Shown: positions 52,017 to 60,883 of the stretch, one piece after another
How positions within the stretch are numbered: the stretch's first letter is position 1
Layout: each line of letters starts with the position of its first letter
Source of the DNA: Mucilaginibacter gossypiicola
GTDB lineage: Bacteria; Bacteroidota; Bacteroidia; Sphingobacteriales; Sphingobacteriaceae
Direction of reading: 5' to 3'
DNA length: 64,000 nucleotides
Assembly: GCF_900110105.1 (NCBI RefSeq)
Contig: NZ_FOCL01000004.1
Coordinates: 186,001-250,000, forward strand
The notes under the pieces: generated by a model
What the model saw: only the letters and a program-made list of their open reading frames with translations
What the model was told of the DNA's origin: nothing
The model's database searches: none
Program-made: the position numbers and the translations under genes

Positions 52017-54002
52017 TTATTTAACCTTTTGGCCGTTATTGCCGCGGTTTAGATCGGGCAGGGCATTATCAGGGTCAATGATGACTGATTCGGCTTCCTG
52101 AGTAGTAGGCAGTGTATAAGTAATTTGCCCGGACTGCAGCCAGGTTTCAACCGGCAGATAAAAGCGTTTTTTGCTGCCATCTTTAAATTTTACCTCGACA
52201 GTAAACGGCATCGGCAACTGCTCTTTGTTCACCACTTTAATAGTGATACCCTTCGAAGCATCTTTGCCTGCATATTTTGCGTCGATAAGCGCTATATCTA
52301 CCAGCCAGTTATTGTAAAACCAGCCTTTCCAAAACCAGGAAAGGTCTTCGCCGGCCCCGTTCTCCATTGATCTGAAAAAGTCATCAGGCTGTGGGTGTTT
52401 AAAAGCCCATTGGTTGATGTAATTTTTAAAGGCATAGTCAAACCTGTCTTTTCCTAATATTTGTTCGCGCAGCAGCACCAGGCCAAAAGCAGGCTTATAG
52501 TAGGTGAGGGGATGTCGATATTTTTCGGGGATGGCATCAGGTGTGGTCATAATACTTGGCGATTGCGGATCAAGCAGTGAGGGAATGATCTCATCGGCAG
52601 GATTACCGCCGCCGGGTGCGTACTCACTATCCCGTTTTGGTGCGTATTCTCCCTTATTGAAGGCATCGGAAGCGTATATATCTATAAAGGTATTCAGGCC
52701 TTCATCCATCCAGGCATAACGCCGCTCGTTTGATCCTACAATCATCGGGAACCAGTTATGGCCTATCTCGTGCGCTGTTACCCAGTAAAGCACGCTGCCT
52801 TTGTCTGTAATGCCATCAAACACAATACCCGGATATTCCATGCCGCCGGCAATGCCCGCTTCGTTAATGGCAACAGGGTAAGGATATACAAACCATTTTT
52901 CTGAAAAGTATTCTATCGATTTTTTAAGATATTCGGTAGCCCGGCCCCATGCATCATTACCATAGCTTTCGGCAGGGTAAACGCTCATAGCCAATGATTT
53001 TTTACCGCCTGGCAGGTTAACCCTTGCTGCATCCCAGATGTAAGCTTTTGATACTCCAAAGGCAACATCACGGGTGTTGAGCATTTTAAAATGCCAGGTA
53101 AGGGTCCCTTTGTTAACCGGGCGACTGGCAGGATCATTAACCTCGGCCAAATCGCGGATCATGATAGTTTTGTCGCTGTTGCGAGCTTGATCTAAGCGGG
53201 CTATTTGTTTTGCCGTTAATACCTCTTTGGGGTTAAGCAGTTCGCCAGATCCGGCCACGATCATGTCCCATGGTACGGTTACTGAATAATCTATGTCTCC
53301 ATAATCGAGGTAAAATTCGCCACTGCCTAAAAACGGCAAGGTATCCCAGCCGTGGCTGTCATCATAAACACACATGCGTGGAAACCACTGCGCAATTTCA
53401 TAGATCTTGCCATTTTTAGTATCGCAATAATCAGTACGGCCTCCAAAAGCGCCAGGAATGGTATAATGATAATTGATGCGCAGTCTTATAGCTCCTTTTT
53501 GCAGCGGATGTGCAAGTCGTACCTGCATGCGGGCATCGGTGATTATAAAAGGTACCGCTTTAACAACATCGCCGTTATCAACAGATACAGATTCTATCTG
53601 GTAACCGCTGGTATACTGGTCTGCACCAGGCGAATGGTCGGTAAAAAAGTTGGAACGGGCATCCTGTTTATAAGTATTTTGATCAAGCTGTAACCAAAGG
53701 TACGGCAGGGCATCGGGACTGTTATTGGTATAGTTAATCACTACGGTACCGCTTATGGTCTTGCTTACAGTATCAAGTTTTACTTTCAAGGTATAGTCGG
53801 CCCGGTTTTGCCAGTATTTAGGGCCGGGAGCGCCATTGGCCGAGTGAAAGTCGTTACCCTTTTCGGTATAAAACATAGGCGAAAAAGCCGCTGCCGCGTT
53901 GTAGTTTGATGAAGTATCGTTAGGATTGAGTTTTCCTTTTTGCGCCGACGCGCTGAGTGCTAAAACCGACATTATACCTATGCCGATAGATCGTAATTTC
54001 AT
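52017..54002 (-). CDS. M1 family metallopeptidase (aminopeptidase-like), exported
   Basis: The 661-residue protein has a signal peptide (ends ASAQ) and an M1 catalytic domain: HEIGHNW (411-417) and Glu434 in WMDEGLNTF give HExxH-x18-E. The substrate-site motif reads AGGMEYPG in place of GAMEN, as in the Bacteroidota branch of exported M1 peptidases. The C-terminal part has no T9SS sorting domain. Likely a periplasmic peptide-cleaving enzyme. Confidence 0.9.
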   Translation of the reverse strand: MKLRSIGIGIMSVLALSASAQKGKLNPNDTSSNYNAAAAFSPMFYTEKGNDFHSANGAPGPKYWQNRADYTLKVKLDTVSKTISGTVVINYTNNSPDALPYLWLQLDQNTYKQDARSNFFTDHSPGADQYTSGYQIESVSVDNGDVVKAVPFIITDARMQVRLAHPLQKGAIRLRINYHYTIPGAFGGRTDYCDTKNGKIYEIAQWFPRMCVYDDSHGWDTLPFLGSGEFYLDYGDIDYSVTVPWDMIVAGSGELLNPKEVLTAKQIARLDQARNSDKTIMIRDLAEVNDPASRPVNKGTLTWHFKMLNTRDVAFGVSKAYIWDAARVNLPGGKKSLAMSVYPAESYGNDAWGRATEYLKKSIEYFSEKWFVYPYPVAINEAGIAGGMEYPGIVFDGITDKGSVLYWVTAHEIGHNWFPMIVGSNERRYAWMDEGLNTFIDIYASDAFNKGEYAPKRDSEYAPGGGNPADEIIPSLLDPQSPSIMTTPDAIPEKYRHPLTYYKPAFGLVLLREQILGKDRFDYAFKNYINQWAFKHPQPDDFFRSMENGAGEDLSWFWKGWFYNNWLVDIALIDAKYAGKDASKGITIKVVNKEQLPMPFTVEVKFKDGSKKRFYLPVETWLQSGQITYTLPTTQEAESVIIDPDNALPDLNRGNNGQKVK

Positions 54003-54132
54003 GCTGTGTATTTAAGTGCCCAATATACAAAGGATGGCGCTAAAATTGGGTTTTATGAAAAAGTTAAGAAACGTACACGCTTATGGCTATTATAAAAAAA
54101 CATATTTTAGAGCTTTATTATAAAAGCTAAAC

Positions 54133-54885
54133 TTGCACTTCCCAGTAAATATACCCTTTGGCCGGTCATCCATCCCGGTACATTTTGTTTGTGAAACGTT
54201 GTCGTATTTTTTAGGCTACCGGTATTATGCATGGTTGCGTAAGCATTCGGCAGATAAGATCAGTGCCGATCACCGGCTTATTATTTTCATCGGCGCGGCG
54301 GCAGGTGCATTTATCGGTTCGCATCTTGTAGGGATCTTTGAAAATCCGCCTTTGCTGTTTTCGCATTTCAATATCATCTATTTCATGGGCAATAAAACCA
54401 TAGTGGGCGGTATGCTTGGTGGATTGATAGGCGTTGAACTTACCAAAAAGCAATTGGGTGTAACCGTATCATCCGGCGATTTGATGGTTTATCCGCTCAT
54501 CCTGGCTATGATTATTGGCCGTACCGGTTGTTTTTTGGCCGGCCTGGAGGACGGCACTTATGGCATAGCTTCCAATTTACCATGGGCTATTGATTTTGGC
54601 GATGGGATCCGGAGGCACCCCACTAACTTGTATGAGATAGTGTTTTGGGTAATGCTTTGGCTTATACTGAAACTCATTGAACAAAGCCACCGCTTTATTG
54701 ATGGTGCAAGGTTTAAATTGTTTATGGTAAGCTACCTCATTTTTCGGCTACTGGTTGAGTTTATTAAGCCCGATTACTTTTTTAGTTTTGGTTTATCGGT
54801 AATTCAGTTAGTTTCTATGGCCGGCATTTTGTATTATTATAAAGTATTTTTATATCCTAAAAAGCTGTTTATAAGCCATGCCTGA
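54133..54885 (+). CDS. Lgt-like (prolipoprotein diacylglyceryl transferase) integral membrane protein, altered active site
   Basis: The 250-residue protein has about seven helices and the Lgt order of motifs: VGGMLGGLIG (residues 91-100), IGRTGCFLAGLEDG (128-141), RHPTNLYE (161-168) and YLIFRLLVEFIKPD (201-214). Lgt transfers diacylglycerol from phosphatidylglycerol to a lipobox cysteine. Arg130 and Arg205 correspond to E. coli Arg143 and Arg239, but the essential His103 is Leu95 here and Asn146 is Cys133. It is therefore a paralogue with probably different chemistry or substrate. The start is TTG at 54133; no ATG precedes the first motifs in frame. It overlaps the radical SAM gene by 8 nt. 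Confidence 0.82.
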   Translation: MHFPVNIPFGRSSIPVHFVCETLSYFLGYRYYAWLRKHSADKISADHRLIIFIGAAAGAFIGSHLVGIFENPPLLFSHFNIIYFMGNKTIVGGMLGGLIGVELTKKQLGVTVSSGDLMVYPLILAMIIGRTGCFLAGLEDGTYGIASNLPWAIDFGDGIRRHPTNLYEIVFWVMLWLILKLIEQSHRFIDGARFKLFMVSYLIFRLLVEFIKPDYFFSFGLSVIQLVSMAGILYYYKVFLYPKKLFISHA

Positions 54886-56275
54886 ACGCCCGTATATATA
54901 TTATGATTTTACGTTGAGCATTTGCTCCACCTGTTTGCGTCGGGTTGATGCCAAAATTGTTTTTGAGGATGATAAGGTTTACATGCTTAAAAACTGCAGG
55001 CAACATGGTTTTGAAAAGGTGCTGATTGCCACCGATGTGGAATATTATAAAAACTGCCGCAACTATGCCAAGCGAAGTGAGATGCCGCTTAAATTCAATG
55101 CCAAAACACATTATGGCTGCCCGTATGATTGCGGCCTTTGCCAGGATCATGAGCAGCACTCATGCCTTACTGTTGTGGAGGTTACAGACAGGTGTAATTT
55201 AAGTTGCCCCACTTGCTATGCCATGTCATCACCTACTTATGGCAGGCACCGTACTTTGGCCGAAATTGAACAGATGCTGGATGTAGTAGTGGCAAATGAA
55301 GGTCAGCCCGATGTGGTGCAAATCAGCGGGGGGGAGCCCACTGTGCATCCGCAGTTTTTTGAAATTCTGGATATCGCTAAAACAAAACCCATTAAGCATC
55401 TAATGGTAAATACTAACGGTATCCGGATTGCTAAGGATGAAAATTTTGTAAAGCGGCTGGCAACCTATATGCCCGATTTTGAGATTTACCTGCAGTTTGA
55501 TTCGTTTAAAAAAGAGGCGCTTGAGCAATTGCGCGGGGAGGATTTGCGCGACGTGAGGCAAAAGGCCATTGAAAATCTAAACAAGTATAATCTGTCGACA
55601 ACGCTTGTAGTTACGTTGCAAAAAGGTTTAAATACTGACGAGTTAGGGGCAATTATTGAATATGCATTGAAGCAGCCCTGTGTTCGCGGGGTAACTTTTC
55701 AGCCTACCCAGCAGGCCGGCAGATTAGAGCACTTTAATGAGCAAACCGACCGTTACACCCTTACTGAGGTACGCAGCGCTATATTGGAGCAAACGAAAAT
55801 ATTTAACAAAAACGACCTGATACCGGTGCCCTGCAATCCTGATGCCCTGGTGATGGGGTATGCTCTTAAACTGGGCGGTGAAGTGATTCCGCTAACCAGG
55901 ATGATCAATCCGGATGACCTGCTCGATAATTCAAAAAACACCATCGTTTATGAAAATGATGAACGCTTGAAAGGGCATCTGCTTAATATGTTCAGCACAG
56001 GTAACTCGGTTGATAAAGCTAAAGAACACCTGCACTCATTGTTATGCTGCCTGCCCGAAATTGATGCGCCAAGCTTGAGCTACGACAACCTGTTCAGGGT
56101 GATAATTATGCAATTTATAGATGCGCAAAACTTTGATGTGCGTGCCATCAAAAAATCATGTGTGCATATCGTAAATAAAGACATGCAAATCATTCCCTTT
56201 GAAACCATGAATCTGTTTTACAGGGATGATAAGCGGGAATACCTTGAACAGTTAAGAGGAGAGATTTTGGTATGA
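54878..56275 (+). CDS. radical SAM protein resembling the tetraether synthase (Tes/MJ0619) group
   Basis: The 465-residue protein has an N-terminal cysteine region (ICSTCLRRVDAKIVFED, then Cys40), followed by YGCPYDCGLCQDHEQHSC (Cys81, 85, 88, 96) and the core radical-SAM site RCNLSCPTCY (Cys106, 110, 113). VVQISGGEPTVHP is the SAM-binding GGEP strand. The GCPYDCGLC element just before the CxxxCxxC core is, to my knowledge, the hallmark of MJ0619/Tes proteins, which join lipid tails by radical chemistry. It overlaps the Lgt-like gene by 8 nt and the next gene by 4 nt. Confidence 0.85.
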   Translation: MPERPYIYYDFTLSICSTCLRRVDAKIVFEDDKVYMLKNCRQHGFEKVLIATDVEYYKNCRNYAKRSEMPLKFNAKTHYGCPYDCGLCQDHEQHSCLTVVEVTDRCNLSCPTCYAMSSPTYGRHRTLAEIEQMLDVVVANEGQPDVVQISGGEPTVHPQFFEILDIAKTKPIKHLMVNTNGIRIAKDENFVKRLATYMPDFEIYLQFDSFKKEALEQLRGEDLRDVRQKAIENLNKYNLSTTLVVTLQKGLNTDELGAIIEYALKQPCVRGVTFQPTQQAGRLEHFNEQTDRYTLTEVRSAILEQTKIFNKNDLIPVPCNPDALVMGYALKLGGEVIPLTRMINPDDLLDNSKNTIVYENDERLKGHLLNMFSTGNSVDKAKEHLHSLLCCLPEIDAPSLSYDNLFRVIIMQFIDAQNFDVRAIKKSCVHIVNKDMQIIPFETMNLFYRDDKREYLEQLRGEILV

Positions 56276-56553
56276 CAGAGGAAGAACAATTACAACCACA
56301 AAATCAACATCCTGATAACAAGCAGCCAAGTGGTATCAAGATAGTAGGGCTTAATCTGGCGGTATTTGTTGGCTATACACTGCTGAGTATGCTGACCAGC
56401 GGCGGGCTTATATTCGCCGGATTGCTAATGATTGCCCAGGTGGTGGTTTGTATTATACTTTCATTGTATTTCCGTAAGTGGAGTTGGTTTTTAGGCGGCC
56501 TGTTGGTTTTGATAATTGGATTTTCAACATGTGTTTCACTGATAAGGATTTAG
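56272..56553 (+). CDS. small two- or three-helix membrane protein, paralogue 1
   Basis: The 93-residue product has a hydrophilic acidic head and about three helices; it shares IVGLNLAVFVGYT and VLIIGFSTCV with the next protein, so the two are tandem paralogues. The start overlaps the radical SAM stop by 4 nt (ATGA), giving translational coupling. Function unknown; probably a membrane partner of the radical SAM or Lgt-like enzyme (inference). Confidence 0.78.
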   Translation: MTEEEQLQPQNQHPDNKQPSGIKIVGLNLAVFVGYTLLSMLTSGGLIFAGLLMIAQVVVCIILSLYFRKWSWFLGGLLVLIIGFSTCVSLIRI

Positions 56554-56580
56554 TATCCCGCAAGTTGATATAAAAGTAAA

Positions 56581-56844
56581 ATGGAAACGCTGAAGAAAGC
56601 CCCCGGTAACAATAAAATGATAGTTGTTGGTATCAATTTATTGGTACTGGTAGCTTATACCATATATTTCAGATGGATTGTTAATGAAGAGCTTATTATA
56701 TTAGCAGAAGCAGTCTTTATTTTTTTGCATGTATTATTATGCCTGATAGTGGCAATTTTTGCCTTGAGAAAAGAGTTTTTGTTTAGCGCACTCGTAGTAC
56801 TGCTGATCGGTTTTTCATCATGCTGGGTTGTTTTCTCCATTTAG
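56581..56844 (+). CDS. small three-helix membrane protein, paralogue 2
   Basis: The 87-residue protein has IVVGINLLVLVAYTIYF and VVLLIGFSSCWVVFS, parallel to the previous gene, and three hydrophobic segments. It is 27 nt downstream and completes the Lgt-like/radical SAM operon. Its 3' end overlaps the convergent Ppx/GppA gene by 4 nt. Confidence 0.72.
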   Translation: METLKKAPGNNKMIVVGINLLVLVAYTIYFRWIVNEELIILAEAVFIFLHVLLCLIVAIFALRKEFLFSALVVLLIGFSSCWVVFSI

Positions 56845-57767
56845 GTTAACATCCCTGCCAAAACCCCTTCTTTTAATGAGTTAGTACACATACTTACCTT
56901 GTGAATATCCAGCGCATGCATAATAAAACGGGTAACCAAAGAAGCAGCTACGATCATATCAACCCGAACGGGAATAATTCCCGGATTACCCAATCTTTCT
57001 TTATGGCTTGAGAGAATCAGCTTATTGGTGATGGTTAAAAGCTCTTCTTCATCAAAATCATAATGCTGGATACTTTTCAAATCAAAGGGCCGGGCCTTTT
57101 CTGTTTCGACCAAGCCAGCAAAAGTTTCAAACGAGCCCGATGAGCCAACAAGAGTATCTATTTCAATGCCTGTAGTGGCGATGAACAAATCATTCAGGGT
57201 ATCCTCGAGATACAAATTCATAGCCTCGATAGATGCTGGGGGGATTGGGTCGGTGTGATGAAACTGGTCCATGAGGCGGGCAGCGCCAACCTCAAAGCTT
57301 TGTTTCCACAATATTTTATCGGTGTTGCCCAAAATAAACTCAACGCTGCCTCCGCCAATATCCATGATCAGGGAGTTTTTAGCCGATAAGCAGCCGCTTA
57401 ACTTTACACCGTTGTAGATAAAACCGGCTTCCTGTTCGCCATCAATAATTTCTATGGCGATGCCTGTTCGGCTTTCAACTTCTTTAACGAAATCTTTTCC
57501 GTTAGAGGCACTGCGTAAGGCCGAGGTTGCTATCGCTCTTACACTGCTAACGTTGTTGGCCGCGATAAGTTCGTGAAAACGTTGCATAGTATTTACGCCA
57601 CGCTGAAAAGCATCTGGCAAAATATGGCCTTTGTTAATGCCTCCCTCGCCTAACTTAACGGCTTCAGTAATATGTACAACTTCATGGTAGTCATGGATCT
57701 CGCCTTCGGCAATCAATAAATGGAAGGTATTTGTACCCAAATCCATTACTGCAACGCGTTTACTCAT
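56841..57767 (-). CDS. Ppx/GppA phosphatase family protein
   Basis: The 308-residue ASKHA-fold protein begins RVAVMDLGTNTFHLLIAEGE (phosphate loop) and has LIMDIGGGSVEFIL and TLVGSSGSFETFAG, the signature of exopolyphosphatase/guanosine pentaphosphate phosphatases. The C-terminal extension of full-length Ppx is missing, as usual for the short type. It could hydrolyse polyphosphate or (p)ppGpp; not decidable here. A hairpin at 57783-57815 separates it from the ABC transporter genes upstream. Confidence 0.88.
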   Translation of the reverse strand: MSKRVAVMDLGTNTFHLLIAEGEIHDYHEVVHITEAVKLGEGGINKGHILPDAFQRGVNTMQRFHELIAANNVSSVRAIATSALRSASNGKDFVKEVESRTGIAIEIIDGEQEAGFIYNGVKLSGCLSAKNSLIMDIGGGSVEFILGNTDKILWKQSFEVGAARLMDQFHHTDPIPPASIEAMNLYLEDTLNDLFIATTGIEIDTLVGSSGSFETFAGLVETEKARPFDLKSIQHYDFDEEELLTITNKLILSSHKERLGNPGIIPVRVDMIVAASLVTRFIMHALDIHKVSMCTNSLKEGVLAGMLT

Positions 57768-57782
57768 ACGGCTAAAATAAAT

Positions 57783-57815
57783 AATCCCCGAAAATGTTTT
57801 CCATTCCCGGGGATT
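57783..57815 (-). terminator. hairpin, likely terminator of the ABC transporter operon
   Basis: AATCCCCG (57783-57790) pairs with CGGGGATT (57808-57815). On the minus strand it follows the permease gene and is succeeded by an AT-rich tail. Its loop is A/T-rich. Confidence 0.6.
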
Positions 57816-57821
57816 TTATTC

Positions 57822-57862
57822 GGTAAATCCGAAATCGAACATCCGATATCCGAAATCAAAAA
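57822..57862. repeat. word repeat (CCGAAATC type)
   Basis: CCGAAATC, CCGATATCC and CCGAAATC in succession, complementary to the ATTTCGG words near 16704-16735. Immediately downstream of the permease gene. Confidence 0.45.
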
Positions 57863-59116
57863 TTATTCTTTATAAAAAAACCATTTTGCGAGTTCTTTAT
57901 AGCTTGCTTTTTTGCCATACATCAACACACCTACCCGGTAAATTCGCGCCGCAACATAGGTGGTAAATAAAAAACCGATCACCATTAAACCCATAGATAA
58001 AGCAACCTGCCAGGGTGGTGGGCCAAACGGGATCCGTACCATCATGGCTACGGGGGCTGTAAATGGAATGATAGAGAGCCATACTGCCAGCGGGCTGTCG
58101 GGTGCACGGAACAGTACCGATACCGACAGAATATACGTAAATAACAAAGGCATAGTTATCGGGAACATGAACTGCTGCGTTTCGGTTTCACTGTCAACCG
58201 CCGAGCCTACGGCCGCAAAAAGGGCCGCATATAATAGATATCCGCTTAAAAAGTAAAATATAAAACAACCCATAATATACCCAAACGGAATGGTTTGCAA
58301 TACAGCAAGTGCACTTGTCATGGGGCTGGCCGGCGAATTAAAAGCATGTCCAGCTATTTTAGTTGATATGACAGACAAAATTATCCAGGCTCCGAATTGC
58401 GTTAGACCAACTAAACCAACTCCAATGATTTTACCCAGCATAAGCTGAAAGGGTTTTACCGATGATATTACCACTTCAATAATACGGTTAGTTTTTTCTT
58501 CAATCACTCCACGCATTACCTGGCCACCATATATAAACAACGATATGTAAATGAGTATAGCACAGGCAATCCCGATCAGGATATTGGGGCCGATATTGGC
58601 GTTCTTATCACCCTTGTCTGAAATTTCAATAGCGTTTACTGATATGTTGGCTCTTTTGATGTTACGCAAAAGCGCGGTGTCGATATGATGTTTCACAAGG
58701 TTGTTTGAAAAAGCGATATCACTGATCTGTTTCTCAATTTCTTCGGAAAGAGGGATCGAAGCTTTCTTTTTTGAAAAGATCTGTACCGAATCTTTCTGCA
58801 GATAGTTTACAGGAATATACAAAATAGAGATCCCTTCACTGTCTTTTAGCAGTTGTTTTGATGATTTAAGATCAGTAAGGGCATAGGTGAATTTTACATT
58901 CGTAACATCATGGAATTTATTAGCGAAATCGCCGCTTTTATCAATCACATTAACCGTTTGTAAGGAGGATAATTTATCGCTGTTTTCGGCAACCATTTTT
59001 ATAACCACACCCATGATAAATAGCAGCAACGGCACCACAAATATCATGATGATGAATGATTTTTTGCGAACCCGTGTAAGATACTCGCGCTGTATAATAA
59101 GTAATACTTTATTCAT
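57863..59116 (-). CDS. ABC-2 type transporter permease (NatB-like)
   Basis: The 417-residue protein has an N-terminal helix, a soluble domain of about 150 residues, then five to six helices (from about residue 170), the pattern of ABC-2 permeases of the NatB/YhaP type. GQVMRGVIEEKTNRIIEVVI is the typical coupling region. Exports an unknown substrate, possibly Na+ or a peptide/lipid. It is coupled by an 8-nt overlap to the ATPase gene. Confidence 0.87.
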   Translation of the reverse strand: MNKVLLIIQREYLTRVRKKSFIIMIFVVPLLLFIMGVVIKMVAENSDKLSSLQTVNVIDKSGDFANKFHDVTNVKFTYALTDLKSSKQLLKDSEGISILYIPVNYLQKDSVQIFSKKKASIPLSEEIEKQISDIAFSNNLVKHHIDTALLRNIKRANISVNAIEISDKGDKNANIGPNILIGIACAILIYISLFIYGGQVMRGVIEEKTNRIIEVVISSVKPFQLMLGKIIGVGLVGLTQFGAWIILSVISTKIAGHAFNSPASPMTSALAVLQTIPFGYIMGCFIFYFLSGYLLYAALFAAVGSAVDSETETQQFMFPITMPLLFTYILSVSVLFRAPDSPLAVWLSIIPFTAPVAMMVRIPFGPPPWQVALSMGLMVIGFLFTTYVAARIYRVGVLMYGKKASYKELAKWFFYKE

Positions 59117-60029
59117 GGCCGGTTGAGTTTAGGTTAACTTTTTCGATAAATATTTCATGCATGCTGGGTATTACCTCCTGCAGCATATTTACCCTTGCTT
59201 TTGGAATAAGGTATTGCAAAACATCGTTTGAATTATTTTCGCCCTTAAGTTTTATCTTGATGGTATGACTGCCATCATCAGCGTGAGTTTCGCTAACCAG
59301 TTCAAACGGCTGGTTACCATCAAATGCTATTTGTTGGCCCGTGTATTCAATAAAATAGGTTTCGTTACGATAGGAGTTGCGGATGTGTTTAACCTTACCA
59401 TCCAATATCTTGTGCGATTTATGGATGAGGGCTATGGCATCGCAAAGTTCCTCGACAGATTCCATGCGGTGGGTAGAAAACAAAATAGTGGCGCCCTTTT
59501 TATTTAGCTCCAATATTTCGTCTTTAATCTGTTCGGCATTTACGGGGTCAAATCCGCTGAAAGGCTCATCTAATATAATCAAATCGGGTTCATGCAGTAC
59601 AGTTGCTACAAATTGTGCTTTTTGCTGCATGCCTTTTGATAACTCTTCTATTTTCTTTTTCCACCAGGTTTCCATTTCCAGCTTCTCAAACCAAAACTTA
59701 AGACGTTTTTGCGCTTCAGCACGGCTTAAGCCTTTTAACCGGGCCAGGTAAATCATTTGTTCGCCAATCTCCATCTTTTTGTACAGGCCGCGTTCTTCGG
59801 GCAGATAACCTATCCGTTCGATGTGCGATTGGTTAAGTCTTTCGCCATTAAAATAAATCTCACCCGAATCGGGGGCAGTAATTTGGTTTACAATACGGAT
59901 AAGCGAAGTTTTACCGGCACCATTAGGGCCAAGCAGGCCAAAAATCTGACCGCTTTCAACCTCTAAACTTACATCACTGAGTGCACGGTGACCTGCGTAT
60001 TGTTTAACAATATTGCGGATGCTTAGCAT
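59109..60029 (-). CDS. ABC transporter ATP-binding protein (NatA-like)
   Basis: The 306-residue ATPase has Walker A GLLGPNGAGKTSLIR, a Q-loop near YLPEER, signature ELSKGMQQK, Walker B LIILDEPFSG and the H-loop FSTHRMES. The C-terminal domain of about 90 residues is of the NatA/DrrA type. Forms an exporter with the following permease gene (overlap 8 nt). Confidence 0.92.
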   Translation of the reverse strand: MLSIRNIVKQYAGHRALSDVSLEVESGQIFGLLGPNGAGKTSLIRIVNQITAPDSGEIYFNGERLNQSHIERIGYLPEERGLYKKMEIGEQMIYLARLKGLSRAEAQKRLKFWFEKLEMETWWKKKIEELSKGMQQKAQFVATVLHEPDLIILDEPFSGFDPVNAEQIKDEILELNKKGATILFSTHRMESVEELCDAIALIHKSHKILDGKVKHIRNSYRNETYFIEYTGQQIAFDGNQPFELVSETHADDGSHTIKIKLKGENNSNDVLQYLIPKARVNMLQEVIPSMHEIFIEKVNLNSTGHE

Positions 60030-60086
60030 TTGTTAAGGTTTATGTATCTATGTTTTGCCTTGTTAGATGAAGTTAAGCAAAAAAAG

Positions 60087-60746
60087 TTACAGGTTGGGTT
60101 TATCGTACTGTGACCAATCGGGCTTTTCCATATCATAAAATGGCTTTTGCAGTGGCTGGCTATTAAGCGCGTTTAAGGCGGTTATTGCAATATAAATTCC
60201 GGCCGACGGAACAATGAGGTATACGAGCCCCATATAGCGGATATAAAGCACATAGTTAGATATTCCGATAAGGGAAAATGCCATCGGTACAGCCATGTAA
60301 AATACAACAACAAATAGTTCGCTCAGCGCAAAAAGCAGTAGTGGCAATTTGAATACGGTAGCTCGCAACAAAGCAGCCATGATCACGAGGCATATTATGA
60401 CCAGCATGTTGATAGCCCCATGTATCTGGTAAAACATTATTAATGATTCGCTATTGATTTGAAAAAAGCCGATAGCCATATTAACTAAACCCGATACTAC
60501 ACTATAGATCATATAAATGATGAACAGGTTAACGATAGCTGACTTTTCGTTGGTGTATTTTAAAATACCTATCACGAATATCATCAGCCAGGCAAAACAA
60601 ATAACCTGCATAAATGAAAGCCAGGGTTTTACTACATACAGTGCTGTGAACGAAATAGCTTGCATGACGTACAGGAGTATTAGCGCCAACATACTAACCG
60701 CGCAAGCAGCAATGGTAAGGTAAGCGGTATCACGTGTAGGTTTCAT
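60087..60746 (-). CDS. 219-residue polytopic membrane protein
   Basis: Six likely membrane helices, N-terminal basic start (MKPTRDTAYLTI) and a short C-terminal hydrophilic tail (MEKPDWSQYDKPNL). No known family recognised. It lies 57 nt upstream of the ABC genes on the same strand and may belong to the same transcript. Confidence 0.7.
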   Translation of the reverse strand: MKPTRDTAYLTIAACAVSMLALILLYVMQAISFTALYVVKPWLSFMQVICFAWLMIFVIGILKYTNEKSAIVNLFIIYMIYSVVSGLVNMAIGFFQINSESLIMFYQIHGAINMLVIICLVIMAALLRATVFKLPLLLFALSELFVVVFYMAVPMAFSLIGISNYVLYIRYMGLVYLIVPSAGIYIAITALNALNSQPLQKPFYDMEKPDWSQYDKPNL

Positions 60747-60819
60747 AAGCAGGATAGGTTTAAATTAATGAATATTACAATTAGCCTAAAGATAATAAGG
60801 CAAGGCTGTTAATTGAAAT

Positions 60820-60860
60820 AAAAAAAACGGCGTGATTGTTTTGATACAAAATACGCCGTT
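60820..60860 (-). terminator. intrinsic terminator of the sialidase-like gene
   Basis: AACGGCGT (60826-60833) and ACGCCGTT (60853-60860); on the minus strand the stem is followed by eight T. Confidence 0.85.
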
Positions 60861-60883
60861 AGTTAATAAAGCGGGTGCTTGAT

